64,000 bases of DNA from Anas platyrhynchos (taxonomy: Eukaryota; Chordata; Aves; Anseriformes; Anatidae), in assembly GCF_047663525.1 (NCBI RefSeq), contig NC_092588.1, positions 88,905,501 to 88,969,500 of the forward strand, written 5' to 3'. Position 1 is the first letter of the stretch. Each line of letters opens with the position of its first letter. Of the stretch, positions 1 through 12,400 are shown in pieces. The position numbers and the translations under genes were made by a program. Under the pieces are notes generated by a model. That model was not told where the DNA came from. It made no database searches and was given only the letters and a program-made list of their open reading frames with translations.

Positions 1-3000
1 CCTGCAGACAAGGTAACAGACATGTCATCATGAAGTTTTGGTGGGAGAAGAGAAATGTATTCTCCCCAGACTTCCTATTAAAAGCATCTTGGTCTACTCA
101 GGCATATCAGCAGGTACAAGGTCTAACCACCTGTCACTTCATTTATTATTGGAATGTGCAAACTGGGAGGATGCAGCTTCTAGAAATTCTCACAGAGGAA
201 ATACAAGGTAAAGAGATCTTTCTCGTGCAATAAAAGCAAAGTCTTGGGCTCACCTAGAGAGTGTACTAAAGTATAGATTAAAGGTGTAACTTCACTTTTC
301 CAGACAGTGAATAGAAGTCAATGGATTTCATTCTTAGGTTCCTCACTTCACCAAGACTAATATTTGGAATAGGAGATGAACTCTGTTATGAATACAGGGA
401 TAGGTTTCAATCATGTTATTTAGAATAACTACTGTCTTAGCCTACAGTTCCACTCATTTCACAGACAGTACTTCTGGGTTTGTTTTATTTCAGAAATTAT
501 TTATTTTTATTTAGTTTGCTGTTTAATAAACTTCTGTGTTGGTAGCTTCAGAAAATATATTTTGGCTTTATTTTTACTGTTCATTTTAATTTGCCTTTCC
601 TATATTTGTATATTTCTCTAACCTAGTGTTAGACTATGAAAATAAATCACTGTATATTTTTACTGTGTGCTTATTAGAGCCCTTTTGCCTTGAGCTGATC
701 GTGTTATGTAATGCATAAATGAAGGAAGAGGACATAAAATCAGACAGACAGCACTGCTATTTTCCAATATTTAAGATAGCAAACCCTCTTCAGTTCCAAT
801 GGTCTGCAAGCACTAAAACCAAGAATTAATTTGGTGACAGTGAAAACACAATTCATTTTATCATGTACTGAAAAGATCTACCAGTCTACATTGTGTAACT
901 TGCCGATAGGGATCAGAGGTTGTCCATCACACCATCTGCCTTTCATTCAGCAGGCTTCCAATTTCCTACAGACAGTCGAACAGCTGGGAACAAGCCAGCC
1001 TGGAGGCGCAGAGCTGGGTGCTGTCAGCATATTGCTGGCATTGTAGCTCAGGGCATTGCACATTCTTTCCCAGAAGTCTTGTTGAAGTGCTCTTGAATAG
1101 GAGTGGTGAAAGGTCATGAGTAAAAGGAGTAGTTGTAGGTCTGCCAGGAATGATCAAAGCCATCTTAAAGTATAACTCTTCATCCCTGTGAGGTCTCGCA
1201 GCCAGGTCTGCAAAACCTCCTCCCTAATCAATGGCATCGAAAGCAGCAAACATGTTGAGTATTATTAGCATGATGATTCTGACTGAATTAATGACAATGG
1301 TGGAAAAGCCCTTGTGTGGCTCCCATTACATTAAGATGCTCATTAGAGCATCTAATGGAATAACAAAAAGATTTGTCAAAAATTGCCTTTTCAAGTTTCT
1401 CTTATCAATACTGGCAAACAAAACAGTTTCTCACAAAGGCATTTTTAATTTAATTCCAAAACCATTTTGGAAACATAATAGTTCATTAGAGTTTACAAGA
1501 CTTGAAAGCTTTTGATAAATCTTTCCAAGAATCTTAATTAGAAATGCTTAGAAAACTGCAAAATGTGAAATAGGTCCATTTCAAATGTTTCCAGTTTGAG
1601 AACAGAAATGTTTTCAAATTTCTGATAAAAGCAGGTTTCCAGCTTCTGATAAATTCAAATATTGATGTAAAGTTTGGTCTCCAAGAAGGGCCCTGTTCTA
1701 TGACTGGGCATTTTGCTGACATTTTATCCTTGGGTCAGTGCTTCCATTGTTGCTGCAGCTTAGACAACTGGAAATTGGAAATCCATTCGTCATGTTAAGT
1801 TGCTTACTAGAATAAAAATACAAGGAAGCTACTATAGCCAGTCTTTCCATCTTCCCACTGAAAGCGAGCTCATTGATTTCTCCATGGAAGTGAATGCCAA
1901 AAAAGAGCATTATCCAGTGGTTGGGATACAAAATTAGAAGTGAAACTACATGTCTTCTCATGCATGCCATTAGCTAAGTATTTGGCAAGTATAACGTGTC
2001 CATTCCTCATTGAGCCTACCTTCAAAAACTTCACAATATCAATATACAGAGCAGTGCTTGGAATACCTGAACACATATGTGAAGATGTTGCAAAGTGTTC
2101 CTTTGCCTAATGAAATAATGCTTATATGGTTGAGATGTCATTCATTCTACACTTAGTTTCTTACTCAATCTGCAACTTTAAATTTGACTGAGATGAAGAA
2201 CATTTGTAGTTATTAAGTTATGGAAATTTCCTGAAAATTGTCAAATAAACAGAGAGATCCAAACTGGCACTGCCGTTCTCTCCTCACTGCCCCTTCAGGG
2301 AAGTGCTGCAGTGTAACCTCAAGCATTACTTGTTCTGTTTGTCCTTCCTACCACACAACTGTTGTGTACATCAGAGCGAATCTATCTACATGTATGGAGC
2401 TGCAACTCAGTCACTGAATATGCTGTTTCTTCTCACCTTGTAAAGGCATGTAGCAGGATGCCGTGGATACTATAGGATGAAGGGAAGAACTCAGAGGAGT
2501 CATGTAAGGAAGCTGGGGGTTCTGTCCCTGTTTCTGAAAGCAGATGTAGGATGCATCTGCATAATAGACCAGGCTTCACTGGTTCCTCTGCACATGGAAT
2601 AGTTTATTAGTAGTAATCAGTCATGATCTATCAATAGCTTTAAATCCAAAATCAATTTCTGTATGTTCCCTTGCTCTTATATTGTACAACTTTGTGAAAG
2701 CCTTCATGCAGAAGTCATGTCGTCTTCAAAAATGCGTTTGCATTTAATCTTTCCTAGTTCATGTTTGTAGTAGAGCATTCACTTCAGTTATCACATTTCA
2801 ACCAAGCAAGCAGTAACCTCCATTTCAAGGGTGGCAATTCATTAAATTACATAGTTCTATTACTTAATATAGTCAGGCTTACCCTGAGAAAAAAAGCAGT
2901 GTTTTAGGGACAACCTGCCAAGAAAGTGACTCCAATTTAAATTAAGGTAATGCAACATTTGTGTAAATACTAGTTTAATCTCCTGCTATTTTGTTTTATT

Positions 3001-3796
3001 TTAAACCACTTGGGACTGGTGTACACCTGACTGAAATAAAGTGTCTCTGTAGTAGCTTGCACCCAATTAAATTGGTTTTAAACTGACTTGAGCTAAGCAG
3101 TGAAGCATTTTGGTGCATACAAATACATAGGATTTTCTAGCAAGTTAGCTAGAAGGACAAAATACCTTACCTAAAGTTGTCCCTTTTGAAAATGAAAAGC
3201 AAATTAACTTCAAAGGAGTTACTTGCTAATCTTTAAACATGAAATGTGTTACATAAGAGATACAATGCTAAAGAAACAAATTATGTCTCAGTTTGGGTGC
3301 TAATTCTGAAGGTGAGGGGAGAGGGGGAATGACGTTATTTTAGTAGTGATACGTGAGATTTTCTTAATTGTTTTTATTTCCATCCTATTTTTTTTTTAAT
3401 TCCCTATTGCAGTTTTTTTCAGCCTTTTATATTTCATAATAATAGCTTAAACATTTTACATGCAATTTTTTGCTGTTGGAAATCATTTAAAAATGCTCTG
3501 AAAATACACTAAAAGCACAGCAGACAAAAACATCAAGATGGAAGCACATTTCTTTATATTTCAGCATGAATCCAAACAACAAATTTTAACACTAGAGACA
3601 TTTCAACTACATCTTCATCTGATGACAGTGAAATAATATCTCAATTACATTCTCTGCAAAAGAAATCTTCTACATTGTGTCATAATGCAATAGTAATTGA
3701 GTTTAGCAATTGTGATATTGCTATTTCATTTTTTTAATAAATTTATTTTTGTAAGCTAGTGAATACTCAGTACCATGCCAGTCATAAATGAACCAA
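1..3796. other. Noncoding AT-rich DNA
   Basis: No supported gene. Open frames here are all under about 95 codons, lack protein-like composition and overlap one another on both strands, as expected by chance in AT-rich vertebrate DNA. I see no recognisable transposon end and no CpG cluster. In humans the region upstream of CDYL is long and gene-poor, so an intergenic reading fits. Distal regulatory elements could be present but cannot be recognised from sequence alone. Confidence 0.6.
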
Positions 3797-4370
<574 letters not shown>

Positions 4371-5383
4371 TTCTCGTATCACTTGTTGCAATGTATCCTT
4401 TCATAGCTATGTAGAAATTTCTGTGGTTCTATGTCAGTCAGTCAACTTTTCCCTTGGAATTTACATTGTATGTTTTGTATTTTTTTTTTCTCATCACCTC
4501 ACAGCATGAATGAAACAGCTATTTTCACAATAGCCTTGTGAGTTAAAGAATCTAATTGTTAGGTTGCGTTAGGAATGAAGATCTAGAGAAATTAAACAGT
4601 TGAGGTCATCTGCAGACCATGACAGACCTGGCCAAAATGAAGGTGAATGGAACCTAAATCTTTCTCATTGCAGGCTAGTCCCTTAACTCAGAAACACATG
4701 CCCCTGTGCAAAATCTTTCTTCAAATCCCACATCTCAGCTTCCAGCAAAAGAGTAGTCCAGAAATATCATCCATGTCCTCATCAGCAGAGATACAAAAAT
4801 ATTTTTTTCTTGCTAAAGCTTTATCTGTTCATCCCTTACCCTCTTAATAGCCAAGAGTTGAACACCTGCAGATTAACTTGCAGTAAAAGTTCTCCATTTC
4901 TGATAATATTTAGCCTCTTATTATTTGCCTTGATGTCTCTGTCTATTGGCATTTCATCTTGTAATTGTCTTCTACTACCTCTCTCCCATGTCTTTCACCA
5001 AATAATTAATATTTCATTCCCCTAATACTTGTTTTTAGGTTGGTTTTCTAAGGTTGCTAACCATATGCAATATCATCATAATCCTCATTTTTCTCCACCC
5101 TTTCTCCCTCTAGTAAGTTTAGAAATCATAGAGGTCAATCATTTTTGACAGTGTGTGTGTGCACAGCTTAGAGCTCACCACCACATCTCTTCTGCATGCC
5201 AGACTGGTGACTTAGTACTCACAGAAGTGTTATGTATCGGGAACAGTGTAGGACAAATGAAAAGTATTGCTGGGGCTTTGTGGGATGTAGTGCTTTCTCA
5301 GTGGGAGTGTAAAGTAAGGGAGAAGTTCCTCTTAGGTTATTTGATTATTTAGAAGTATTTTGTAGAAAAAATACTCATATAGT
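4371..5383. other. Noncoding DNA between microsatellite and LTR
   Basis: AT-rich, with only short chance reading frames. It ends at the 5-bp target duplication of the LTR. Nothing else recognised. Confidence 0.55.
5379..5383. repeat. Target site duplication, left copy (atagt)
   Basis: The five bases atagt directly precede the LTR and recur directly after it at 6443-6447. A 5-bp duplication is the size usual for ERVL-type elements. Confidence 0.85.
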
Positions 5384-5537
5384 TGTAGTGGGTTTACGTG
5401 GCAAGGTTTTGGTAGCAGGGGGCCATAGGGGTGGTTTCTGTGAGAAAGATCTAGAAGCTGCCCCATGTTTGGGAAGGGCCCCATTGTTTTCCAGAGCTGA
5501 GCCAATAAGCGATGTTGTTTTGCGCCTCTGTGAGAGC

Positions 5538-5546
5538 ATATTTAAG
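5538..5546 (+). promoter_or_regulatory. TATA-like box of the solo LTR
   Basis: The sequence atatttaag sits about 155 bp into the LTR, upstream of the repeat block, in a plausible U3 promoter position. Activity is unknown. Confidence 0.5.
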
Positions 5547-6253
5547 ACAGGGAAAAAAATGCTGCGCCACACAGCAGCTGGGAGAGTCAAGGGAGTGAGA
5601 AACAGCCTTGCAGGCACCAAGGTCAGTGTAGAAGGAGGGGGAGAGGTGCTCCAGGCGCCAGAGCAGAAGTCCCCTGCGGCCTGTGGTGAGGACCATGGTG
5701 AAGCAGGATGTCCCCCTGCAGCCCATGGAGTACCACGGTGGAGCAGGGTTCCACGCTGCAGCCCATGGAGGAGGCCACGGTGGAGCAGGTGGCCCTGCAT
5801 CAACGGAGGCTGCTGCCTGTGGAAGACCCCGGCCCGAGCAGATTCCGGGCCAGACCTGTAGCCCGTGGAGAGGAGACCACGCAGGAGCAGGTGACCTGGC
5901 AGGAGCTGCTGCCCGTGGGGGAGCCAGGTTGGAGCAGTTTGCTCCTGAGGGATGGACCCCGTGGTACGGACCCATATCTGGAGCAGTTCTGGAAGAGCTG
6001 CTGCCTGTGGGAAGCCCACGCCGGATCAGATCATCAAGGTCTGTATCCCGTGGGAGGGACCCCACAGCACAGGGGACAAGAGTGACCGAGAAGGAGCGGC
6101 AGAGAAGAAGCGCTGTAGACTGACCATAACTCCCCTTCCCCCATTCCCCTGCGCCGCTCGGGGGGAGGAGGTGGAAGAGGGTGGATGGGGGGGGGAAGGT
6201 GCTTTTGGTTTCTTTCCTTTGTTTCTCACTTCTCTAGCTTGTTAGTAATGAGC

Positions 6254-6259
6254 AATAAA
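6254..6259 (+). terminator. Polyadenylation signal AATAAA of the solo LTR
   Basis: A perfect AATAAA about 190 bp before the LTR end, as expected near the R/U5 boundary. It could terminate + strand transcripts entering the LTR. Confidence 0.6.
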
Positions 6260-6442
6260 TCTTACTATCTATCTTATGCTGAGTCTGTTTTGCCCGTTAC
6301 AATAATTATTGTGTGATTTTCTCGTCCTTATCTCAATCCTTGAGCCCTTTTCACATATTTTCTCCCCATTCCTCTTTGAGGAGGGGGAGTGAGAGAGCGG
6401 CTGTGGTGGAGCTCGGCTGCCCACTCGAGCGGAACCACGACA

Positions 6443-6447
6443 ATAGT
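6443..6447. repeat. Target site duplication, right copy (atagt)
   Basis: Exact match to the five bases at 5379-5383. It fixes the LTR end at 6442. Confidence 0.85.
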
Positions 6448-9400
6448 TACATAATGAAAATACATATACATGTATATAATAAACACATATCACAATTGAA
6501 ATATATTTTCCATGTATTGATGTTGATTTGCCAGTATGAACAGGTGATATAAAGCAAACTGATAAATCAACAGACAATAAGATAAAGCAAATTTTTGCTA
6601 TTAGGATGACCCTGTTTTTTACAGTGGTATTTACCAGAACACAAGTCAGCCTAGCCTCTTTGGATCCTTTGATGATACGGACCAGTAATGCATTATGAGA
6701 TTTTTTTTTGGCATTCTTGACTAAATAAAAAGAAGACAGCACGGGAGTTTACAAAGGAATTTAAGTGCTGAAAATTTGGTGCTAAAATTCTGAAGTGCAG
6801 TGGCTCTGCCCCGTCACATTTTGCTTCTATTTGCACAGGTACAGTGACAACTAAGAGAGAGATTGGATTGAGCAAATAGAGAAGATAACTTTTCAAACTC
6901 TATAGCAAGATTTGACAGAACCTATCTGCAAGAGTTTTGTTACACCATCTGACCTAGTAATATTTGCCCTCCTGTTGCTAACCCAGTTACTTGCAGTTGT
7001 GAATATGTCTATGGGACACAGTTTAGTGCTATGAACAGTTATTTATCTAGATCCACTCAAATGGTGGCAATGTGGTTTAATGAGAGCAATGCACAGGGAA
7101 CTCAAAGTAACAATGTAAAAACAAAGTACAAAGTAAAAATAAAAATATATAGATATACCCCAACCAGTAGAGAGGAAATTATAAAGGCAGCTTGAATATC
7201 CTTTCTACCATGTTACAGATTTGTTATTATTTCTAGAATGTGAAATTTACAGAGAAAAAGAGTTGGGAAATTCTAAGGTTGATTTTAAGTGACTTAACTG
7301 AGATTTTTCTGAGTGTAGCTGTGGCAATCTAAGATACAGGTGGACTAAAGATGCCAAGGGTTTGGGCATCCTGGAGAGTTTCAGCTTCATACTGCCAAGA
7401 TAATATCATACAATGTGCCTATCAGAATAATGTGGTCCTCATCTGAATGGGGCTGAATAGATTGGCTACAGGTGTCATCTGATACGAGTGAAAACTGGAT
7501 GGACCGATACAATTCATCATTAGCTTTGGTCTGGATGATCTCCTCAGTTAAGAATGATTTCTTCAGCCCTCAGCTAATAGAGACAAGGAAGAGTTTATGC
7601 TTCAGTCAAGTTTTAACAGAGATTCCCGCTCTTGTTTACAAACTTGATACTTACTGTAGGAGTAAGAGGAAGATGTATCTGAGGTTTATATCCAAGAATA
7701 GCATTGACCCATCCAAGACCAAAACTTTTAATGCATTGATAGCATGTCAAGGCTTGACACTGTGTTCATACAATACCTAAAAACTTAGGAGTGCAAATAC
7801 TGATAGATGAGGTAGTTTAGGATACCCTTATGAATTCCCACCCTCCAAAAAGACAGATGTGAGAAAGTGAACTAGCTGAATGGTTTTTCTGTTTCAGAAC
7901 TGTTCTCTTAGGCAACTACAACTATGTATAAAGTAATATTATTAAAACTGAGCAACAACAGCTATGGTTTAGCTGCATTGATAATACCATATTACAAGTG
8001 TTCTGAAAACCTGTTTTTATCAATGAAAGGAGAAAAAAGAGCATGCATGTTTTGAACCCTTCTACCCATGTGTTCAGACACTTCTGCTGCGCCTTCTCTT
8101 TTTTACATTTCTTCTTTCCAGGGATTTTTTTTTTTTCACAGTTCTTCCATAGATCTCCTGGTTGCTTGTTGTTACCTTTTTATCTAGCTGTGGGTGTGTT
8201 CATTTTATGTCTACCTAACAACTTGCACCATAAGTATGTTTCTGTTTCCCATAAATATTTGAGGTGTATCAGTATCAGAATTATTGTGACATTAAGTAAA
8301 ACAATTTTTAGAAAAACAGATTAGGGATCTTATTTTCTTTAGGGTTTAGTATATGTTGAAATGTATAATATTATTTCCAAGGTTTTGTGTTTTAGCTAAA
8401 AAGAAAAATAATTTCAAACATACTACTTTTCTCTTTGCTCTTGCTTTCTTTTCTATTTGGCTTTTCAGTAGGCTTTTGGCTTTTTCCTTTTTTTCTTTTT
8501 AATGTATATATTAAGTTCTCCTTTATTTCTCACTTATATGTGGACTTTAACATGCTATAATTAATAGAAAAGTATGTATACTTCAGGGCTTTGCCAAAAA
8601 TCAGGAGACAAATCAAAAGAGATTTATTTACTTTTTTGTACCATGTGTATGTTTCCAACCTGGCCGATAAGATTTTGGAAACCTGAGGATCTCTTTTGAG
8701 ACAAATAACGTAATTGAGAAGTCTCTCTCTGCTTATTCCCAGCACAAGATTAATGAATGGCAAAGTTTTCTTGTTTTTATTCTTTCAACTTAATCACAGA
8801 ATTCTAAATTTATAATACAAACAGCATATACTCCGGTAGCTTTTGGCTTCACAGAAAGCATGGTCAGAAACAAAGCTGACGTAGGTGCACAGTAAATATT
8901 CAGTTCCAAGCCATAAAAAAAAACATGCTGCTTTCCAGTTCTGGTTCTCCAGCCCAGATGAGCACAAAGGAATGTGGGTGGAACTCGCCCTTCTGCCAAG
9001 GCTATTACCTAAGCCCTATTTTGATTGGGATTTAAGTGGTGCACAGGCCTTGCGCTGCACGGGATGGAAATGGAAAATCACAGAGGCCTCTGTAGACCTT
9101 CCCTCAAGCCAGGCGGTGGGACAGCATGTGTTTTTTTTCCATGGCTGTGAAGCAAAGCCACCTCTGTCACAGAACGCTGGTCAGTGGTCAGGGGACTGCT
9201 TCGTACCCCTGCGGCCATAAGGTTGGAGGGAATGGTGCAACCATGTCTTGCTTGTTCCTATCTGATTGGCGCAGAGAGGGACTCTAAGAAAAGGAAATCC
9301 CAGGTTTGCTTTTTCTCAGCAGTTGTAGCCTAAAAAGGTGTGTCTGTGTTTTAATATAATTCTTAATGAATGCCAGAAACTGGTTAATGCTACTTTGCAA

Positions 9401-12400
9401 AAGATTAAAAAGGGAATGTCTGAAGGGGATAATGTAAGCATGGGAGGATTATATTTTAATAAAATTAATCCCACCTATAAAGGAGGACTGTAACAGTGTC
9501 CATCTGGACAAATCCAATTTTACCGTCTGAGAAGCAGCATTAAATTTGCTCAATGCGTTTCGTTAAGAGAAAGTGGAAAACCAGTAAAATCCTTCTCTTG
9601 TTAGGTGAAAGAAAAGACTTGGAGAGACTAACTGCAAAATGCCTCCAATTTGCTGAAAAAAAAAAAAAAAAAAAAAAGGAAAAGAACAAAAAAAAAAAAA
9701 AAAGAGAGAGAGAGAGATCTTAAATCCCAAGGTTTTCAACAAAAGCTGAAACACAACATCCTTAAGCCAAGGCAGGCTGAGGTAGGCCTATCACATCACC
9801 CTAAGGCAGACTATTTATCTCAGAAACCAGAGATGATCTGAGAGAAGCAGGGAGGAATGGGTAGAGTGGACCCCCTTGTCATGCATCTCTTCTAGAAAAG
9901 CAGTAAAAACGTGGTGAAAACCCACTGCTTAAGTAGCTGGTCAAAAGCCTGAAGCTCCTTGATTCCACTACAACAGAAAAATACTCTCATCCAAACAGCT
10001 CATTACACAAAGAGAGAGTTTAGTGCATTCTCCCTGGCTCCAGAATAGATGCTGAGGAAGAAAATAGTTCTGTCTCATGCACTCTCCTCTTTTTTTTTCT
10101 TTTTTTTTTTTAATACAAGGAAATGTTGGTTCTTGCCAAGAAAAAAGGTTAGTCAGCTGAAAACGAAGTTCTCCTGGCTGCGCCCTCACATGTTGCTGCT
10201 TGTGCTGCTGAAGCACCTGTGCTCCGAGACACCAGAACCTTCCGGAGAGAAGTGGCCATTGCCTCCCCACCCTTTCCCTGCCTCCAGGGTGAGACCCACG
10301 GAGCCCCTCACACACTTCTGCTGCCAGTGAGCTCTTCAAGGCAAATGAGTTATGTACGGCTGCCAAAAAGGGTCAACGTGCATGAGAAACAGGGCCCATG
10401 GATCTGTATTGCAGGGCCTTGCTGTCTGCCAAAGACATTAGGATCTGGTTCTGGAAGGGTCTGGAGGTGTAAAGCCCACAGCTTGGCAAGAGGAGATCTA
10501 AGATGTCTGAATGGAGCCACTTTGCATCAGCCTACTGTGCAGACTGAGCAGAGTCCCTCATTTCGGTAAAGCCGGAGTCTGCCCAGAGAGCAAATGACAT
10601 CGCTGGAGCAGTAAGAGGCACTCAGTGTGGGTTTTAGATGTTGCTGAGTCTTGTGTTACAGCTGTAGATGACTGTTCTTGTGCCAGTGAGGAAGAGGTAA
10701 CCAGTAAGTATGTCACTTACCAAAACATATATAGGTATTATATGCTAAAACCTGTAACAGAACCTTCAGCCTACTGAATGAAAATGTTGTCCCAAGGGTG
10801 TGCCAATATACCATCTCTCCCTGGCAGAAGAGATGTTAGCTCTGTGTGATGAGGATAATGAAATTCATGAGGAGAAAATTCCTTTGACACAACTGGCTAA
10901 CCATAACTTGGTAGCCTAATGGCTCCCATTGTGCCGTCCCTCAGAACTGAGACTAACTTTTTTATGTCTTTAAAAAAAAAATTGTCATGCAGGAAAAAAT
11001 CCCTTGGCTCCAATACTTTTATTCAGGAGTCGCGTCTTCCACATGGGTAATGAAGCTGAGAATGAGTAAGAGCTAAGATAAATAAATCTGGCTTCAGCCA
11101 GTGGTAAGCAGAGACTTTGCATCCTGTTCTATCATTGACTATATACAGTTCTGCTTTAGAGATTACAGCTATTTCTCTTCTTATACTAAATAAATTAAAA
11201 AAAAAAAAAAGAGGACTGACTATCGAACTGTTCCTCTTACAATGGGAAATACATAATTCTGCGTCCCTTGCATCTGTTTTTGAATAATCTAACAATTAGC
11301 AGGACTGTTTAAGGTAAACACATGTCCTTCAGAGATTAACTGCAGTGATAGACCTGTTTCATCAAAATGGATTAAGCACTGAAGGATTAAGTCCAGACTC
11401 ACGTGCTTCCATCACTGATTTTCCGTTCTGATATTCCTTTACATGTAGTAATATGGTGGCTCTTCTAAGAGCATTGGATAGCTTTATCTCTTCATTCTTG
11501 CTGGCTTTGCCGTGGAGCATAGCTAACATTTGCCTCAGCTTTTCCCCCTACGTGACTGTTAAGGTCTTTAGCTGAATGTTAGCATCTGAGTTGGAGAACA
11601 GCTTCCAAACCATGTGGATTGGGTGATAAGATTGATGACATACTTTGAGACCAATTAGTGGAAAAGACTGATAATATATGCATTCATGAAAGACTGTTAC
11701 TTGAACCTAATCTTACATATTAAAGGAGAGCTCTTATTCTAGCAAGCAAAATTGAGTTGGTTATTAATAATGCAAGGATGGTTACTGAGGGAAATACTTA
11801 GCTCATATGAGTGAATCTTATTAGGACAGACTGGAAAAGCAAAATTCAAATGGGATAAGTGCAGCTTAGTGCTTCTGCTTGAAGCATTACTGTTGCAAAC
11901 AGAAATCTCCTAGATTTATACTTGTGTTTTCTTTTATTTGCCTGTGGCCACACCACTTAGGTCTGAGATCACATCAGCTCGTATAATGTAAGCAGAGTCC
12001 AGCTGGGATAGTACTACTGTAAGAATAGCAAGGAACAATGCTTCTGCTTTTCCTGAGTGGCAGCTTTTCTCCGATGGCAACACTGACCCTATGGATTACT
12101 CTGAAAGCAGTGGTGCTGAGCTGCAGGTGATGCCAAATAAGAAAGAATTCCTAATTATGTCTTATTATTGAAAATCCCAAGAAGGCTTTTTTTCCTGGTA
12201 GACATTGACCTTGGATAAACAGATGAGAGTCTGATAATATAGTTACTTCTGTACAAAGGAGGAGATTATGTCCTTGTGCCCCCCAGGGGACATAGAGCAG
12301 AAGATGCAGCCTTGCAAGAGAAGGCACAATTTTTTACATTCAGGGCTATGGGGCAAAAACTAAGCAAGGGCCTCAGGAGAAACACCTCTGAATGAAAGCA

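Larger units (their letters stand above)
5384..6442 (+). mobile_element. Solo LTR of an avian ERVL-like endogenous retrovirus
   Basis: A 1,059-bp element starting TGTAGTGGG and ending CCACGACA. The ends are imperfect inverted repeats with TG...CA termini, and both sides carry the 5-bp duplication atagt. Orientation is + because a TATA-like box (5538-5546) precedes the AATAAA signal (6254-6259). The last part (about 6280-6442) has the layout of the 3' part of abundant avian ERVL LTRs: a 'tctgttttgcccg' stretch, then 'gaggagggggagtgagagagcggct', then the terminus. The middle (about 5660-6060) is GC-rich and built of degenerate units of roughly 40-50 bp around 'cccatggag' and 'ggagcag'. The overlapping frames of 100-215 codons on both strands come from this GC-rich repeat structure and do not resemble retroviral proteins. 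No gag, pol or env lies next to it, so this is a recombined solo LTR. Family assignment is from memory of avian LTR structure; the boundaries are read directly. Confidence 0.9.

Noticed and set aside
5375-6123. Several overlapping frames of 125-214 codons on both strands
   Set aside because: They lie inside the solo LTR and arise from its GC-rich internal repeats; no retroviral or host domain is recognisable.
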